DNA of 64,000 nt. Origin: Paenibacillus albidus (GTDB taxonomy: Bacteria; Bacillota; Bacilli; Paenibacillales; Paenibacillaceae). Shown in pieces: positions 27,299-36,483 of this stretch (within the stretch, counting starts at the first letter, position 1; each line of letters starts with the position of its first letter). The translations under genes and the position numbers were made by a program. The stretch lies in assembly GCF_014644435.1 (NCBI RefSeq), contig NZ_BMKR01000010.1:124001-188000 (forward strand), in the 5' to 3' direction. The notes beneath the pieces are model-generated. The model made no database searches. It worked only from the letters and a program-made list of their open reading frames with translations, and was not told where the DNA came from.

Positions 27299-27811
27299 TT
27301 ATTGTGCTTTTGGAGCCAGAATCATGATCATGCTGCGGCCTTCCAGCTTCGGATGACGCTCAACAACCGATATCTCAGCTACCTCGTTCTTCACGCGCTC
27401 CAAAATCTTCTGGCCAAGGTTCGAATGTGCAATCTCGCGTCCGCGGAAACGAACGGAGCATTTCACTTTATCGCCTTCACCCAAAAATTTGATCACATTG
27501 CGGAACTTGGTTTGATAATCATGTTCTTCGATGTTGGCACGGAACCAGACTTCCTTGATGTCCACGATCTTCTGGTTCTTGCGTGCTTCCTTCTCTTTCT
27601 TCTGCGTTTCATAACGGAACTTGCCGTAATCCATGATGCGGCATACCGGCGGTTTCGCCTGCGGTGCTACGTTGACTAAATCCAGATTAAGATCAATCGC
27701 CATTTGCAACGCCTCGCGGATCGGCTTAATTCCGATTTGTTCACCTTCCGCACCAACCAACCGAACCTCTTTGGCCCGAATTTCATCATTGATCATATGT
27801 TCCTTACTGAT
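27299..27811 (-). CDS. infC: Translation initiation factor IF-3, AUC start
   Basis: 170 residues. The first in-frame ATG lies too far upstream (27841) and precedes the ribosome binding site; the GGAGGTG motif sits 7-8 nt before ATC (27811-27809), giving (M)SKEHMINDEIRAKEVRLVG, which aligns with the normal N-terminus of Bacillus IF3, itself started at AUU. IF3 rejects non-AUG starts, so the AUC codon makes the gene self-limiting. N-domain (INDEIRAKEVRLVGAEGEQI), linker and C-domain (DYQTKFRNVIKFLGEGDKVK) are complete. Confidence 0.95.
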   Translation of the reverse strand: MSKEHMINDEIRAKEVRLVGAEGEQIGIKPIREALQMAIDLNLDLVNVAPQAKPPVCRIMDYGKFRYETQKKEKEARKNQKIVDIKEVWFRANIEEHDYQTKFRNVIKFLGEGDKVKCSVRFRGREIAHSNLGQKILERVKNEVAEISVVERHPKLEGRSMIMILAPKAQ

Positions 27812-27861
27812 AACTCTCCACCTCCGGATCTTGATAACCATTTACTTCTGGCCTACTCCAT

Positions 27862-28015
27862 AAAAAAGGGGTGCCGGTAACTCCCGACACCCCGTTTGAT
27901 CAACGTTCATGAATAAACAACCATTCATAAAGCATTGAGATCAAAACCAGCCGGCATTTGTGCCAGTCAGGTGAGAAGCCGGTGCTTCTTCTTGCAATCC
28001 CTATGTTTAACATAC
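27862..28015 (-). promoter_or_regulatory. L20-type leader of the infC operon
   Basis: A 5' leader of about 200 nt on the minus strand with hairpins in GCACCGGCTTCT...GCCGGCTGG and an intrinsic terminator GGGGTGTCGGG/CCGGCACCCC followed by TTTTTT (27867-27862). Position and layout match the Firmicute L20 leader, where L20 binding favours termination. Confidence 0.8.
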
Positions 28016-28021
28016 TTGAAT

Positions 28022-28051
28022 ACTATACCATCACCGGGTAAGAAGTGTCAA
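28022..28051 (-). promoter_or_regulatory. Promoter of the infC operon
   Basis: TTGACA (28051-28046), 18 nt, TATAGT (28027-28022). Confidence 0.85.
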
Positions 28052-28066
28052 CACCTCAACCTAAAA

Positions 28067-29314
28067 TTATAGAACGCCACCTTGCTTGCTCTGCACTTCC
28101 TCCAGCCTTACAACACGCGTATGCTTGGTGTGGCTCCATTGCTTATTGTTCTGCGTGAAGAACGCATAGAACGTAATAGGATACCAGGAGATCAGGTAGA
28201 TCGGAAAGAGCAGCATATAAGCGTACACTTTCTTGAACTTGACTTTCTCCAGCAGCATCGCGATAAAGAAGGTCAGAAGGTTCGCTCCGATCGCTACATA
28301 GCTGAGCCAGAGCGGCAAGTGTCCGTATATATTCGCTATGTTGGGACCGTTAAGCAAGGCACTGTCCACCCACATCACTGCTGTCATCAGGAAAGTCAGC
28401 AATACAATATATACATTCGCCCCATACAGGGCGAGGTCAAACTTGGTCAAGCTGCGTTCTTTAATACTTTGCCACAGCAAAGGGAAGAAATAACGGCGGG
28501 CTACAGTAAAATGTCCCTGCATCCAGCGCAGCCGTTGTCTCGATGAGGCCTTGAATGTTAACGGCTTCTCATCAAACACTTTGGCATCATAGTTGAATTT
28601 CGGATATACGCCTTTGGATGCGCTACGCATGGTGAACTCCAAATCCTCCACCAGACTTGTGGCACCCCAGCCCATTTCCTTGAGAAGATTGGTCTCAAAG
28701 CACATCCCTGTGCCTCCAAGGAAGTTGGCCATATTCAGATTATGACGCGACAGCTGCCATAACCGGTTGATGTACCAGTAAGATACCCCATAAGCAGCCG
28801 TAATCCAGGAATCCTCAGGATTCTTCGTATCAATATAGCCCTGAATCACCTTGCTGCCTGAGCAAAGGTCATTATTCATTTCCATCAGGAATTCAGTATG
28901 CGCAAGGTTATCGGCATCGAACATAACAACGGCGTCATATTGCCGCGGCATAGCCCATAATTCCTTAAGCATCCATTCGATGGCGTATCCTTTGCCCCGA
29001 AGGTTGCTGTTGGTGCGGACGCATGCATTCAGTCCGTGCTCTCTGACAATCCGTGCTGTTCCATCCGTACAGTTGTCGCAAATGACAAACACATCGTACA
29101 GGTCAGCCGGATAATTAAGCTGCTTCAAATTCTCCATCAATGCACCAACGACTTCTTCCTCGTTGTGCGCTGCAACCAGTACAGCAAATGATTTCTCCGG
29201 TTTGAACTGCTCTTTTCTCTTTTTCTTGTGCAGTCCGAACAACGAAAATGCAAACTGATAAATCGCGATTGCCGCCAAGATCACTTGGAGCGTTACAAAC
29301 AGTGCGTCTATCAT
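28067..29314 (-). CDS. Membrane-bound family 2 glycosyltransferase
   Basis: 415 residues. One N-terminal membrane segment (3-25), a GT2 catalytic domain (FAVLVAAHNEEEVVGALMENL; donor-binding DNCTDGTA; metal motif FDADN; acceptor LVEDLEF; and the processive-type RQRLRWMQG, a QxxRW-like motif), then three to four C-terminal membrane segments. This layout is that of processive synthases such as cellulose, hyaluronan or poly-GlcNAc synthases. The polymer made is not predictable. No partner gene is adjacent. Confidence 0.87.
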   Translation of the reverse strand: MIDALFVTLQVILAAIAIYQFAFSLFGLHKKKRKEQFKPEKSFAVLVAAHNEEEVVGALMENLKQLNYPADLYDVFVICDNCTDGTARIVREHGLNACVRTNSNLRGKGYAIEWMLKELWAMPRQYDAVVMFDADNLAHTEFLMEMNNDLCSGSKVIQGYIDTKNPEDSWITAAYGVSYWYINRLWQLSRHNLNMANFLGGTGMCFETNLLKEMGWGATSLVEDLEFTMRSASKGVYPKFNYDAKVFDEKPLTFKASSRQRLRWMQGHFTVARRYFFPLLWQSIKERSLTKFDLALYGANVYIVLLTFLMTAVMWVDSALLNGPNIANIYGHLPLWLSYVAIGANLLTFFIAMLLEKVKFKKVYAYMLLFPIYLISWYPITFYAFFTQNNKQWSHTKHTRVVRLEEVQSKQGGVL

Positions 29315-29717
29315 GGCCTTTTGATGCCCCCTTTTCCACTTCTGTGTTCTTTCTCTCTAGCTTATCAAACGTTCTTGCTGACCCTTTTGTTGCATCCCTT
29401 ACCCCTAGACCTCAGGCGTTCCTTTATTGTAGGCAGGCCGCCGAATTTTTATCTCTATGACATTCAAAGGATTTGTACAGATTCCATACTTTGGAATCCT
29501 CTTATTTCTCTGTTACCTTTTAAACGTGTTCGGCCCACTTGAATCATTGTAAAGCGTAAGGGCGCTCAAGTCAAAGCTGGCAATTTTCGGGCAAAGACGA
29601 CCTTTTTCTTGAAATGGACTACCTTAAAAAAGTATGATAAGGATAGTTGCATGTCTAAAGGACAGCTTGCAGCAATTGCTTCAAATATCGGCAGCCGGAC
29701 TAGCGGAGGGACTAGAA
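29315..29717. other. 403-bp gap before the PAP2 gene
   Basis: No ORF with a ribosome binding site and no clear hairpin. It contains the promoter listed at 29609-29638; the rest is unremarkable. Confidence 0.5.
29609..29638 (+). promoter_or_regulatory. Promoter of the PAP2-glycosyltransferase operon
   Basis: TTGAAA (29609-29614), 18 nt, TATGAT (29633-29638). Confidence 0.65.
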
Positions 29718-30245
29718 ATGAGAAATTTATTCATGAAACTGATTCTCTTGGAACGGCGCCTTTTTCAATGGATTAATGGAAGAATGCACAATCGCTTCCT
29801 TAACTTTTGGCTCTATTATTTGACCCATCTGGGAGGAGCTACAAGCGCGATCGGCATCAATCTGCTGATTGCGGCCTTTGCTCAGCAGCCTTGGAGAACT
29901 ACAGGAATTCAAGCACTGGCTGCTCTGGCGATCAGCCATTTGCCCGTTGCCGTCGCCAAAAAGCTGTACCCGCGCATGCGTCCTTACCTGGCGTTGCCTG
30001 GAACCCGTACGTTCCACAATCCGCTGAAGGACCATTCTTTTCCATCGGGACACACCACAGCAATCTTTGCTTCTACAGTTCCTTATATGGTTGCTTTTCC
30101 CTCATTGACCGTTGTTCTGCTTCCGCTTGCCTGCATCGTGGGATTCTCGCGGATCTATCTGGGTCTGCATTATCCATCCGATGTGCTCGCAGGTGCCGCC
30201 ATTGGAACCAGTGTAGCGGCAGGTACGGTAGCACTATGGATCTGA
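29718..30245 (+). CDS. PAP2-family membrane phosphatase
   Basis: 175 residues, starting at ATG with GGAGGGA 6-7 nt upstream. Several membrane segments and the three PAP2 motifs: KKLYPRMRPY (KxxxxxxRP), PSGHTTAIFAS and SRIYLGLHYPSDVLAG (SRxxxxxHxxxD). Such enzymes dephosphorylate undecaprenyl pyrophosphate, phosphatidylglycerophosphate or phosphatidic acid. It overlaps the next gene, a probable diacylglycerol glycosyltransferase, by 10 nt; supplying diacylglycerol to that enzyme is a plausible joint role. Confidence 0.9.
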   Translation: MRNLFMKLILLERRLFQWINGRMHNRFLNFWLYYLTHLGGATSAIGINLLIAAFAQQPWRTTGIQALAALAISHLPVAVAKKLYPRMRPYLALPGTRTFHNPLKDHSFPSGHTTAIFASTVPYMVAFPSLTVVLLPLACIVGFSRIYLGLHYPSDVLAGAAIGTSVAAGTVALWI

Positions 30246-31393
30246 AGCAAGTAACGGAAACAGGTGAATCCACATTGCGCAAAAAAAGGGTATTATTGCT
30301 GTCAGAGGGTTTTGGCGCGGGACATACACAGGCAGCCTATGCATTATCCAGCAGTCTGCGAAAATTATCTCCCCGGGTGCAGACAAGGGTGCTGGAACTG
30401 GGTAATTTCTTAAACCCCAGGATGGCACCCCTTATTGTCTCTGCTTACCGGAAGACGGTTACCGCCCAGCCCCGGCTGATGGGGTACGTGTACCGTCACC
30501 AGAAATCGTTTAATCGTCTTACCACGCTTGCCCTGCACCGCATATTTTATACGCATACCAAGAATATTGTCAGGCAACTAAGGCCGGATATTGTCGTCTG
30601 CACGCACTTTATTCCCGGGGCTGTGGTCTCCCGTCTCAAGAGGATCGATCCCAAATTCAATATGCCGCTCGTAACGGTAATTACCGATTATGATGCGCAT
30701 GCCAGCTGGATCAGCCCCGAGGTCGACCGATACCTGGTTTCTACGCCGGAAGTGAAATCCAAGCTCCGGCGGGCTGGGGTGGCTGCCGGCAAAATTCGGG
30801 TAACCGGCATTCCGGTGCATCCGAATTTCTGGGAGCATCCGGGCAGGAATGAGATTCTGCTGCAGTTTAATCTGCAGGACATGCCTACAGTTCTGGTCAT
30901 GGGCGGCGGCTGGGGACTGATGAACGATGAAGTCGTCAATGCCGTCCTGGCCGGATGGCGGGATCAGGTCCAGATTATATTCTGTCTGGGCCACAATGAG
31001 AAACTGCTGCAGGAAATGACCGAAGATCCCCTGTACAACCATCCAAACATCACCCTCATCGGTTTCACCCGCGAGATTGACAAGCTGATGGAGATCTCCG
31101 ATCTGCTGGTTACCAAGCCGGGCGGGATGACCTGCAGCGAGGGACTCGCCAAAGGCATCCCGATGCTCTTCCACAACCCGCTGCCCGGACAGGAAGAAGA
31201 AAATTGCCGCTATTTGACGAATGCGGGCTTCGGAGAAACCATCGATTCCCCCGAAGTGGTCGGCAAATGGATACACCGCCTCCTTCATCATTATGAAGAA
31301 GTCCGGCAGCAGCGAAAGAACCATCTGGAGGCCATTGCCCGTTACCACCCGCTGGAAAGCGCACAAAGCATCCTGGAGATGCTGGACTTATAA
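30236..31393 (+). CDS. Glycolipid glycosyltransferase (MGDG synthase / UgtP-like)
   Basis: 385 residues starting MDLKQVTETG, overlapping the PAP2 gene (ATGGATCTGA). N-terminal domain with VLLLSEGFGAGHTQAAYALS (the GxGH loop of MGDG synthase/UgtP) and TDYDAHASWI; C-terminal donor-binding domain with VLVMGGGWGLMNDEV, NITLIGFTREIDKLMEISDLL and KPGGMTCSEGLAKGIPMLF (GT28 signature). Likely adds sugar to diacylglycerol at the inner face of the membrane, for glycolipid and lipoteichoic-acid anchor synthesis. MurG-like activity is less likely because the MGDG-synthase N-domain is clear. Confidence 0.88.
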   Translation: MDLKQVTETGESTLRKKRVLLLSEGFGAGHTQAAYALSSSLRKLSPRVQTRVLELGNFLNPRMAPLIVSAYRKTVTAQPRLMGYVYRHQKSFNRLTTLALHRIFYTHTKNIVRQLRPDIVVCTHFIPGAVVSRLKRIDPKFNMPLVTVITDYDAHASWISPEVDRYLVSTPEVKSKLRRAGVAAGKIRVTGIPVHPNFWEHPGRNEILLQFNLQDMPTVLVMGGGWGLMNDEVVNAVLAGWRDQVQIIFCLGHNEKLLQEMTEDPLYNHPNITLIGFTREIDKLMEISDLLVTKPGGMTCSEGLAKGIPMLFHNPLPGQEEENCRYLTNAGFGETIDSPEVVGKWIHRLLHHYEEVRQQRKNHLEAIARYHPLESAQSILEMLDL

Positions 31394-31394
31394 G

Positions 31395-31427
31395 AGGTCG
31401 CCCTCCGCTTCCGGGGGGCGACCTTTA
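31395..31427. terminator. Bidirectional terminator
   Basis: Arms AGGTCGCCC / GGGCGACCT between convergent genes. Confidence 0.85.
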
Positions 31428-31437
31428 CGCATTCCTT

Positions 31438-32154
31438 CTAGAGTCTGTACTTGTCCAGTCGCGAAGCCTGATAACGCGCCAGCGCCTCAGGACCGACAAT
31501 GGCCTCGCAGCGGTGAATGTTTACGCCCCGGCCCACGAATTTTGTCTCGTATTCGGTCATGATGTGTTCTTCGTTGATAACGCCGTCCACATGCAGGTCC
31601 AGTGAGATGTTCTTCATCTGCAGTCCGAAATCGGCAAAAGCATTCAGGGAGAACTCGAACAGACTGCGGGAGTCCGTCTTTAAATGAATTTCGCCTAATG
31701 GGGACAGAAGTCCGCGGTATTTGTCGAGAAAACGCGGATGTGTCAGGCGGCGGCGGGCATGTTTGCTTTTGGGCCAGGGATCGCTGAAGTTCAAATAAAT
31801 GCGCTCCAGCTCTCCGGGAGCAAATACTTCCTCCGCATAATCAATATTGGCGAGCGCCAGCTTGAGGTTCGGCGGTGTCTCCTGTCCTGCCGGTTCCCAT
31901 ACTGCCCGGGCCTTGTCACCGGCGCGGCGGATTAGTTCATCGTACATATCCACACCGATAAAATTAATATCCTGATATTTGAAGCTCATTTGGCTGATGA
32001 ACTGCCCTTTACCCATTCCAAACTCTACATGGATCGGATGATCGTTGCCAAACAGGTCGGACCACTGTCCTTTTAAACTGCGAGGATCGAGGATGACCAG
32101 ATCGGTCTGTCCTTCCAGACTCTCGCGTATTCCTTTTCTTCCGCGTAAACGCAT
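31438..32154 (-). CDS. trmB: tRNA (guanine-N7-)-methyltransferase
   Basis: 238 residues starting MRLRGRKGIRESL with GGAGG upstream. SAM-binding motif HVEFGMGKGQFISQMS, acidic loop FIGVDMYDELIRRA, and the TrmB signature NFSDPWPKSKHARRRLTHPR with the catalytic Asp. Methylates G46 of tRNAs. Monocistronic. Confidence 0.96.
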   Translation of the reverse strand: MRLRGRKGIRESLEGQTDLVILDPRSLKGQWSDLFGNDHPIHVEFGMGKGQFISQMSFKYQDINFIGVDMYDELIRRAGDKARAVWEPAGQETPPNLKLALANIDYAEEVFAPGELERIYLNFSDPWPKSKHARRRLTHPRFLDKYRGLLSPLGEIHLKTDSRSLFEFSLNAFADFGLQMKNISLDLHVDGVINEEHIMTEYETKFVGRGVNIHRCEAIVGPEALARYQASRLDKYRL

Positions 32155-32250
32155 AGGTATTCCTCCGCTTATCTCTTTTGCTATAACTATCACTTGCAAT
32201 ATTGTGCCGAACTTGTACGTAAAAGTAAAGTCATTTAGTTAAAAAAGAAA

Positions 32251-32298
32251 AAGGAATTCTGTGGGCCAGCCCGAAAGGGGCAGCTTGAAGAATTCCTT
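32251..32298 (-). terminator. Terminator of the 60-residue protein gene
   Basis: Arms AAGGAATTCT / AGAATTCCTT with inner GGGCC/GCCCC pairing, then TTTTTC on the minus strand. Confidence 0.8.
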
Positions 32299-32347
32299 GA
32301 TGACTCTATATTTGGAATTGGGATCCATGCATAGTTCTAAGCATCGT

Positions 32348-32530
32348 TTATTTCGGTGTTGAATTGAAATCGAATGTCTTCTCGAAAGCATTGCGGATCT
32401 TGCGCTGTGCGTCTGACTTAATCTTGTGGTTGCCGTTAAATTCGACGCCTGTCAGCGCCAAAGCTTCGTCGGGAGTTAATTGTACATCGATTGAACCTTT
32501 TCCCTCGGCAGAGACTGTTTGAGAATTCAT
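32348..32530 (-). CDS. Small conserved protein, 60 residues
   Basis: Starts MNSQTVSAEG with GAGGTG 7 nt upstream; own terminator. It has a segment DVQLTPDEALALTGVEFNG followed by a basic helix (IKSDAQRKIRNAFEKTFD). No cysteine, no membrane segment. Not recognised; good start and terminator support a real gene. Confidence 0.7.
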   Translation of the reverse strand: MNSQTVSAEGKGSIDVQLTPDEALALTGVEFNGNHKIKSDAQRKIRNAFEKTFDFNSTPK

Positions 32531-32764
32531 CGTTATCACCTCACGGTTATTAGTATGGACCGGTCGACACGAAAATATGAATCCTAAATGAATTTAACGT
32601 TGTTGCATCAGCTTTTTTACAATTTAAATATAACATAATGTGTAAGTATTTACAAGCCGGAGACCCCCGGCTTACGGCCTATTTTCCACAACATTGCCAA
32701 GGAGGAATGTTACGCAACACGCACTTTTTTGATACAATAGATGGGATCTAGAAAGGAGCTACCC

Positions 32765-33721
32765 ATGTCTAACCTTTTACAGGCCTCCTCCGCACCCTTT
32801 TGGGGGGATAAACGTTTTCATACCTGGAACTATGAAATGCGTGAGCAATTGGATACCAAAGTGTTCAAAGTCATGCTGGACGCGGGGTTCACTTGCCCGA
32901 ACCGTGACGGTTCCATCGCCAAGGGAGGTTGTACCTTCTGCAGCGCCAGAGGCTCCGGGGATTTTGCCGGCAGCCGCCGCGACGACCTTGTCACCCAATT
33001 CAACAATGTGCGCGACCGGCAGCATTTGAAATGGCCGAACGCCAAATATATCGGATACTTTCAAGCCTACACTAACACCTATGCTCCGGTAGAAGAGCTG
33101 AGAGAATATTATGAAGTGATTCTGCAGCAGCCTGGCGTTGTAGGCCTCTCCATCGCGACCAGACCCGACTGCCTGCCGGATGATGTGGTGGAATATCTGG
33201 CAGAGCTTAACCAGAGAACTTATCTGTGGGTTGAAATGGGTCTGCAGACGATTCACGACTCCACCTCGGAGCTGATTAACCGGGCGCACGATACCCAGTG
33301 TTATATAGAAGCTGTAGCCAAGCTGCGCCGCCATGGCATCCGGGTCTGCACTCATATCATTCACGGTCTTCCACAGGAGACCCATGAAATGATGCTTGAA
33401 ACGGTATCGGCAGTGGCCAAGATGGATGTTCAAGGCATCAAGATCCACCTGCTGCATCTGATGCGCAAGACTCCCATGGTGAAGCAATACGAAGCAGGAC
33501 TGCTGCGTTTCATGGAGATGGACGAGTACGTGAAGCTGATTGCCGATTCCCTGGAGCTTCTGCCGCCGGAGATGATCGTGCACCGGCTGACCGGAGATGC
33601 GCCGCGCGATCTTCTGATCGGCCCGATGTGGAGCCTGAAGAAATGGGAAGTCCTCAATGCCATTGACAACGAGCTGGTTGCCCGGGATAGCTGGCAAGGC
33701 AAGTATTGGAGAAAAGGGTAA
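32765..33721 (+). CDS. mnmL: Radical SAM tRNA-modification enzyme (YtqA/MnmL type)
   Basis: 318 residues, starting MSNLLQASS with AAAGGAG upstream. The iron-sulfur cysteines are in GFTCPNRDGSIAKGGCTFCS (CxxxxxxxxxxCxxC), typical of the TIGR01212/YtqA family; LWVEMGLQTIHDSTSELINR and HIIHGLPQET follow. In Bacillus subtilis YtqA and its neighbour YtqB have been assigned as MnmL and MnmM, acting late in mnm5(s2)U34 tRNA wobble modification. Here they are also adjacent and coupled (TAATG overlap). Confidence 0.88.
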   Translation: MSNLLQASSAPFWGDKRFHTWNYEMREQLDTKVFKVMLDAGFTCPNRDGSIAKGGCTFCSARGSGDFAGSRRDDLVTQFNNVRDRQHLKWPNAKYIGYFQAYTNTYAPVEELREYYEVILQQPGVVGLSIATRPDCLPDDVVEYLAELNQRTYLWVEMGLQTIHDSTSELINRAHDTQCYIEAVAKLRRHGIRVCTHIIHGLPQETHEMMLETVSAVAKMDVQGIKIHLLHLMRKTPMVKQYEAGLLRFMEMDEYVKLIADSLELLPPEMIVHRLTGDAPRDLLIGPMWSLKKWEVLNAIDNELVARDSWQGKYWRKG

Positions 33722-34311
33722 TGGGGTTCATGTCCGTTCTCAGCTTTGCCCACAAATCGATAGCGGAGCGGCTCGCCCCGGGTGAGCGGGCAATCGACGC
33801 TACGGCAGGTACCGGCGCAGACACCCTCTTCCTCGCCAGAACCCTCGGCCCCCGCGGTGAAGTCTGCGGCTTTGATATCCAGCAGGCGGCCCTGAAGCTT
33901 GCCACGGAGCGCCTGAATGCGGCCAGGGAAGAGTCTCCCCTGGCCCTTGCTCCTGTGACTCTGCTCTGCCGGAGCCATGCGGAGATGGCCGAAGCCGTCC
34001 CGGCCGCCTGGCGCGGGACGGTAGGCGCGGTGATGTTCAATCTCGGCTATCTGCCTTCCGCAGATGCCGACAAGAGCATCATCACCGAACCGCACAGCTC
34101 AATCTCCGCTCTCGAAGCGGCGCTCTCGCTGCTTCGCCCCGGCGGCATCATCACCGCCGTGCTCTACCCCGGACATGCCGGCGGCGATCTCGAAGCCGCA
34201 GCTGTCGAAGCCTGGGCGGCGTCCGTTCCTCTGCACACCGCCCAGAGCATCATTTACCGGCAGCTGCAGCGTGCAGCAGCCCCCTATGTGGTTGCGCTTG
34301 AGAAGAAATAA
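33721..34311 (+). CDS. mnmM: SAM methyltransferase MnmM (YtqB type)
   Basis: 196 residues. Starts at the ATG sharing its A with the stop codon of the radical SAM gene; GGAG is 9 nt upstream. SAM motif AIDATAGTGADTLFLARTLG, acidic loop CGFDIQQAALKLA, motif MFNLGYLPSADADKSIITEP (NLGYLP is distinctive of the YtqB family), and GGIITAVLYPGHAGG. Predicted to methylate nm5U34 to mnm5U34 in tRNA, completing the step before which MnmL acts. Notably GC-rich. Confidence 0.9.
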   Translation: MGFMSVLSFAHKSIAERLAPGERAIDATAGTGADTLFLARTLGPRGEVCGFDIQQAALKLATERLNAAREESPLALAPVTLLCRSHAEMAEAVPAAWRGTVGAVMFNLGYLPSADADKSIITEPHSSISALEAALSLLRPGGIITAVLYPGHAGGDLEAAAVEAWAASVPLHTAQSIIYRQLQRAAAPYVVALEKK

Positions 34312-34352
34312 GCTTTTCCTACTTTAGAGAACCTTGAAAGGGAGATGTACAC

Positions 34353-35321
34353 ATGACTAAACCTTATCCATTGAAATTTGAGCCGGAGTTTAAAGACCGG
34401 GTCTGGGGCGGCCGCGCCCTGGAGAAATTCGGATTCAAGCTGCCGGAAGGCCATATCGGGGAAGGCTGGACCATCGCCGACCACCCGAACGGCACCTCTT
34501 CGGTAGTCAACGGTGAGCTGGCCGGACAAGGCCTGGATCAGATCCGCGAGCAGTTCGGACGCGAATGGTTCGGCACCAAGGGCATTTCTGAAGCCGGCGG
34601 AAGATTTCCGCTGCTGGTCAAACTGCTGGACTGCAATGACAATCTCTCCGTACAGGTCCATCCAACCGACGATTATGAGGGATTGCCGAAGGGGGAACTG
34701 GGCAAAACAGAAATGTGGTATGTGCTGGACGCCAAACCGGGTGCCAAAATCATCTACGGCCTCAAGGAAGGCGTAACCCGCGAGAGCTTGCAGGCAGCCC
34801 TCGATAACGGCACCGTCATGGACAGTCTGCAGGAACTTTCGGTTTCGGCAGGGGATTCGTTCTACATTCCGGCCGGGACCGTACACGCCTTATGTGCAGG
34901 AGTCGTAGTGGCAGAGATTCAGCAGAACTCTGATACTACATACCGGATTTACGACTATGACCGTCCGGGCCTGGACGGCAAGCCACGCGAGCTGCATATT
35001 GAGGATTCACTGAATGTAACGGCCTACGAAGGCGCCGGTGCCACGGCAATGAAGACGGACAACGCCGTTCCGGGAGAATGGCTGCAGCTGGCGGCTTCGC
35101 CTTATTTTATTGTGGAAAAAGGGATCGTCAACGGCGCATGGAGCCTTGCAACCACACCGGACAGCTTCACTATTCTGATTATCTGCGAAGGCAGTGGACA
35201 TCTGAAATGGGATGGCGGCTCCCAGCCTTATGCCGCAGGTGAAAGCTATTTGCTGCCTTCCAGCCTGGGGACTTATGAAATGGATGGGCATTCGACCGTG
35301 CTCCGTTCTTATCTGCCTTAA
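34353..35321 (+). CDS. manA: Mannose-6-phosphate isomerase, class I
   Basis: 322 residues, the short Bacillus form. Zinc-binding cupin residues in LSVQVHPTDDYEG (His), GKTEMWYVLDA (Glu) and FYIPAGTVHALCAG (His). Interconverts mannose-6-P and fructose-6-P. AAAGGGAG 9-10 nt upstream. Lies 41 nt after mnmM, likely cotranscribed. Confidence 0.95.
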   Translation: MTKPYPLKFEPEFKDRVWGGRALEKFGFKLPEGHIGEGWTIADHPNGTSSVVNGELAGQGLDQIREQFGREWFGTKGISEAGGRFPLLVKLLDCNDNLSVQVHPTDDYEGLPKGELGKTEMWYVLDAKPGAKIIYGLKEGVTRESLQAALDNGTVMDSLQELSVSAGDSFYIPAGTVHALCAGVVVAEIQQNSDTTYRIYDYDRPGLDGKPRELHIEDSLNVTAYEGAGATAMKTDNAVPGEWLQLAASPYFIVEKGIVNGAWSLATTPDSFTILIICEGSGHLKWDGGSQPYAAGESYLLPSSLGTYEMDGHSTVLRSYLP

Positions 35322-35348
35322 GAGATAACCTGTAGGAGGAAAGGCACA

Positions 35349-36311
35349 ATGACGGAAAACAGCTTTATTGTGACCGATCCGGTAGGTGTTGGCCTTCATG
35401 TCTATGAATGGCTGCCGGACCCGGATGTGGCTGTGCGGGGAATCGTACAGATCTCCCACGGCATGTGCGAGACAGCGGCCCGTTATGCCCGCTTTGCAGC
35501 GGCGTTAACCGGAGCCGGCTATGCCGTGTATGCCCAGGACCACAGGGGCCATGGCCGGACGGCAGGCAAAGTCAACCTGCTCGGGGATGTGGGCGAGGAT
35601 GGTTTTTACTGGATGCGCCGCAACCTGCTGCAGGTGGCAGCCATCGCAATGTCCCGCCATGAAGGACAACCGATCTTTCTGTTTGCACACAGCATGGGCT
35701 CCTTTCTGGCACAAAAGATCATGTGTGAAGAAGGCGGCGACGTGTACGCCGGTTATATCCTCAGCGGCACCAATGGCCCGCGGAGCATGCTTGGCCTGGC
35801 CGAATCGGTAGCCAGTATCCAGTACAGGCTGCAGGGCCCACTCCACCGCAGCGTACTGCTGAACAGTCTGGTATTCGGCAATTACAACCGGGGCTTCTCC
35901 CCGGTGAGAACTGCCTTCGACTGGCTCAGCAGCGATCCGGCTGAAGTCGATCTTTTTATCAAGGATTCCTTTTGCGGAGCGATCTGCACTACACGCTTCT
36001 TCCGTGATTTCTTTCAGCTTCTGCGGGAGCTGCACACCCGGGAATCGCTGCGTACGTTATGTACGGATAAGCCCGTATATCTGTTCTCCGGGGACAAGGA
36101 CCCTGTCGGCATGAATGGCCAGGGGCTGCTCCGCCTTGCCGCAATCTACCGGGAACGCGGAATAAGGGACGTGGAGCACCGCCTGTACCCCGGAGGACGG
36201 CACGAGATGCTGAACGAGGTCAACCGTGATCAGGTGACGGCCGATGTACTTGACTGGCTGGCCCGTCATCTTCCTGCAGACTCCATGGTGCTGGAATCCA
36301 CAGCAACCTAG
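35349..36311 (+). CDS. Alpha/beta hydrolase, monoacylglycerol-lipase/lysophospholipase-like
   Basis: 320 residues. Serine-hydrolase core: oxyanion loop VQISHGMCETAARYARFA (HGM), AQDHRGHGRTAG, nucleophile elbow FLFAHSMGSFLAQ (Ser), later Asp in FSGDKDPVGMNG and His in YPGGRHEMLNEV. The DHRGHGRT motif is that of YtpA/PldB and monoacylglycerol lipases. Cytosolic, no signal peptide. AGGAGG 9 nt upstream; last gene of the mnmL-mnmM-manA group. Confidence 0.88.
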   Translation: MTENSFIVTDPVGVGLHVYEWLPDPDVAVRGIVQISHGMCETAARYARFAAALTGAGYAVYAQDHRGHGRTAGKVNLLGDVGEDGFYWMRRNLLQVAAIAMSRHEGQPIFLFAHSMGSFLAQKIMCEEGGDVYAGYILSGTNGPRSMLGLAESVASIQYRLQGPLHRSVLLNSLVFGNYNRGFSPVRTAFDWLSSDPAEVDLFIKDSFCGAICTTRFFRDFFQLLRELHTRESLRTLCTDKPVYLFSGDKDPVGMNGQGLLRLAAIYRERGIRDVEHRLYPGGRHEMLNEVNRDQVTADVLDWLARHLPADSMVLESTAT

Positions 36312-36323
36312 CAACTGCTACAC

Positions 36324-36362
36324 AAAAGACAGGCTTTCCCCATCCGGGGAGCCTGTCTTTTT
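36324..36362 (+). terminator. Terminator of the mnmL-manA-hydrolase group
   Basis: Arms AAAAGACAGGC / GCCTGTCTTTT with T-run TTTTTATTTTT. Confidence 0.9.
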
Positions 36363-36483
36363 ATTTTTCCGCTATAAATCTAGCAAACATCCATTTTTTA
36401 ACAATCTAAATATGATATGATTTACTTGTACAACACTGACTTTTAGGGCCGGCGGTCGTTCTCCTGAAAAGGAGGTGACTGAG

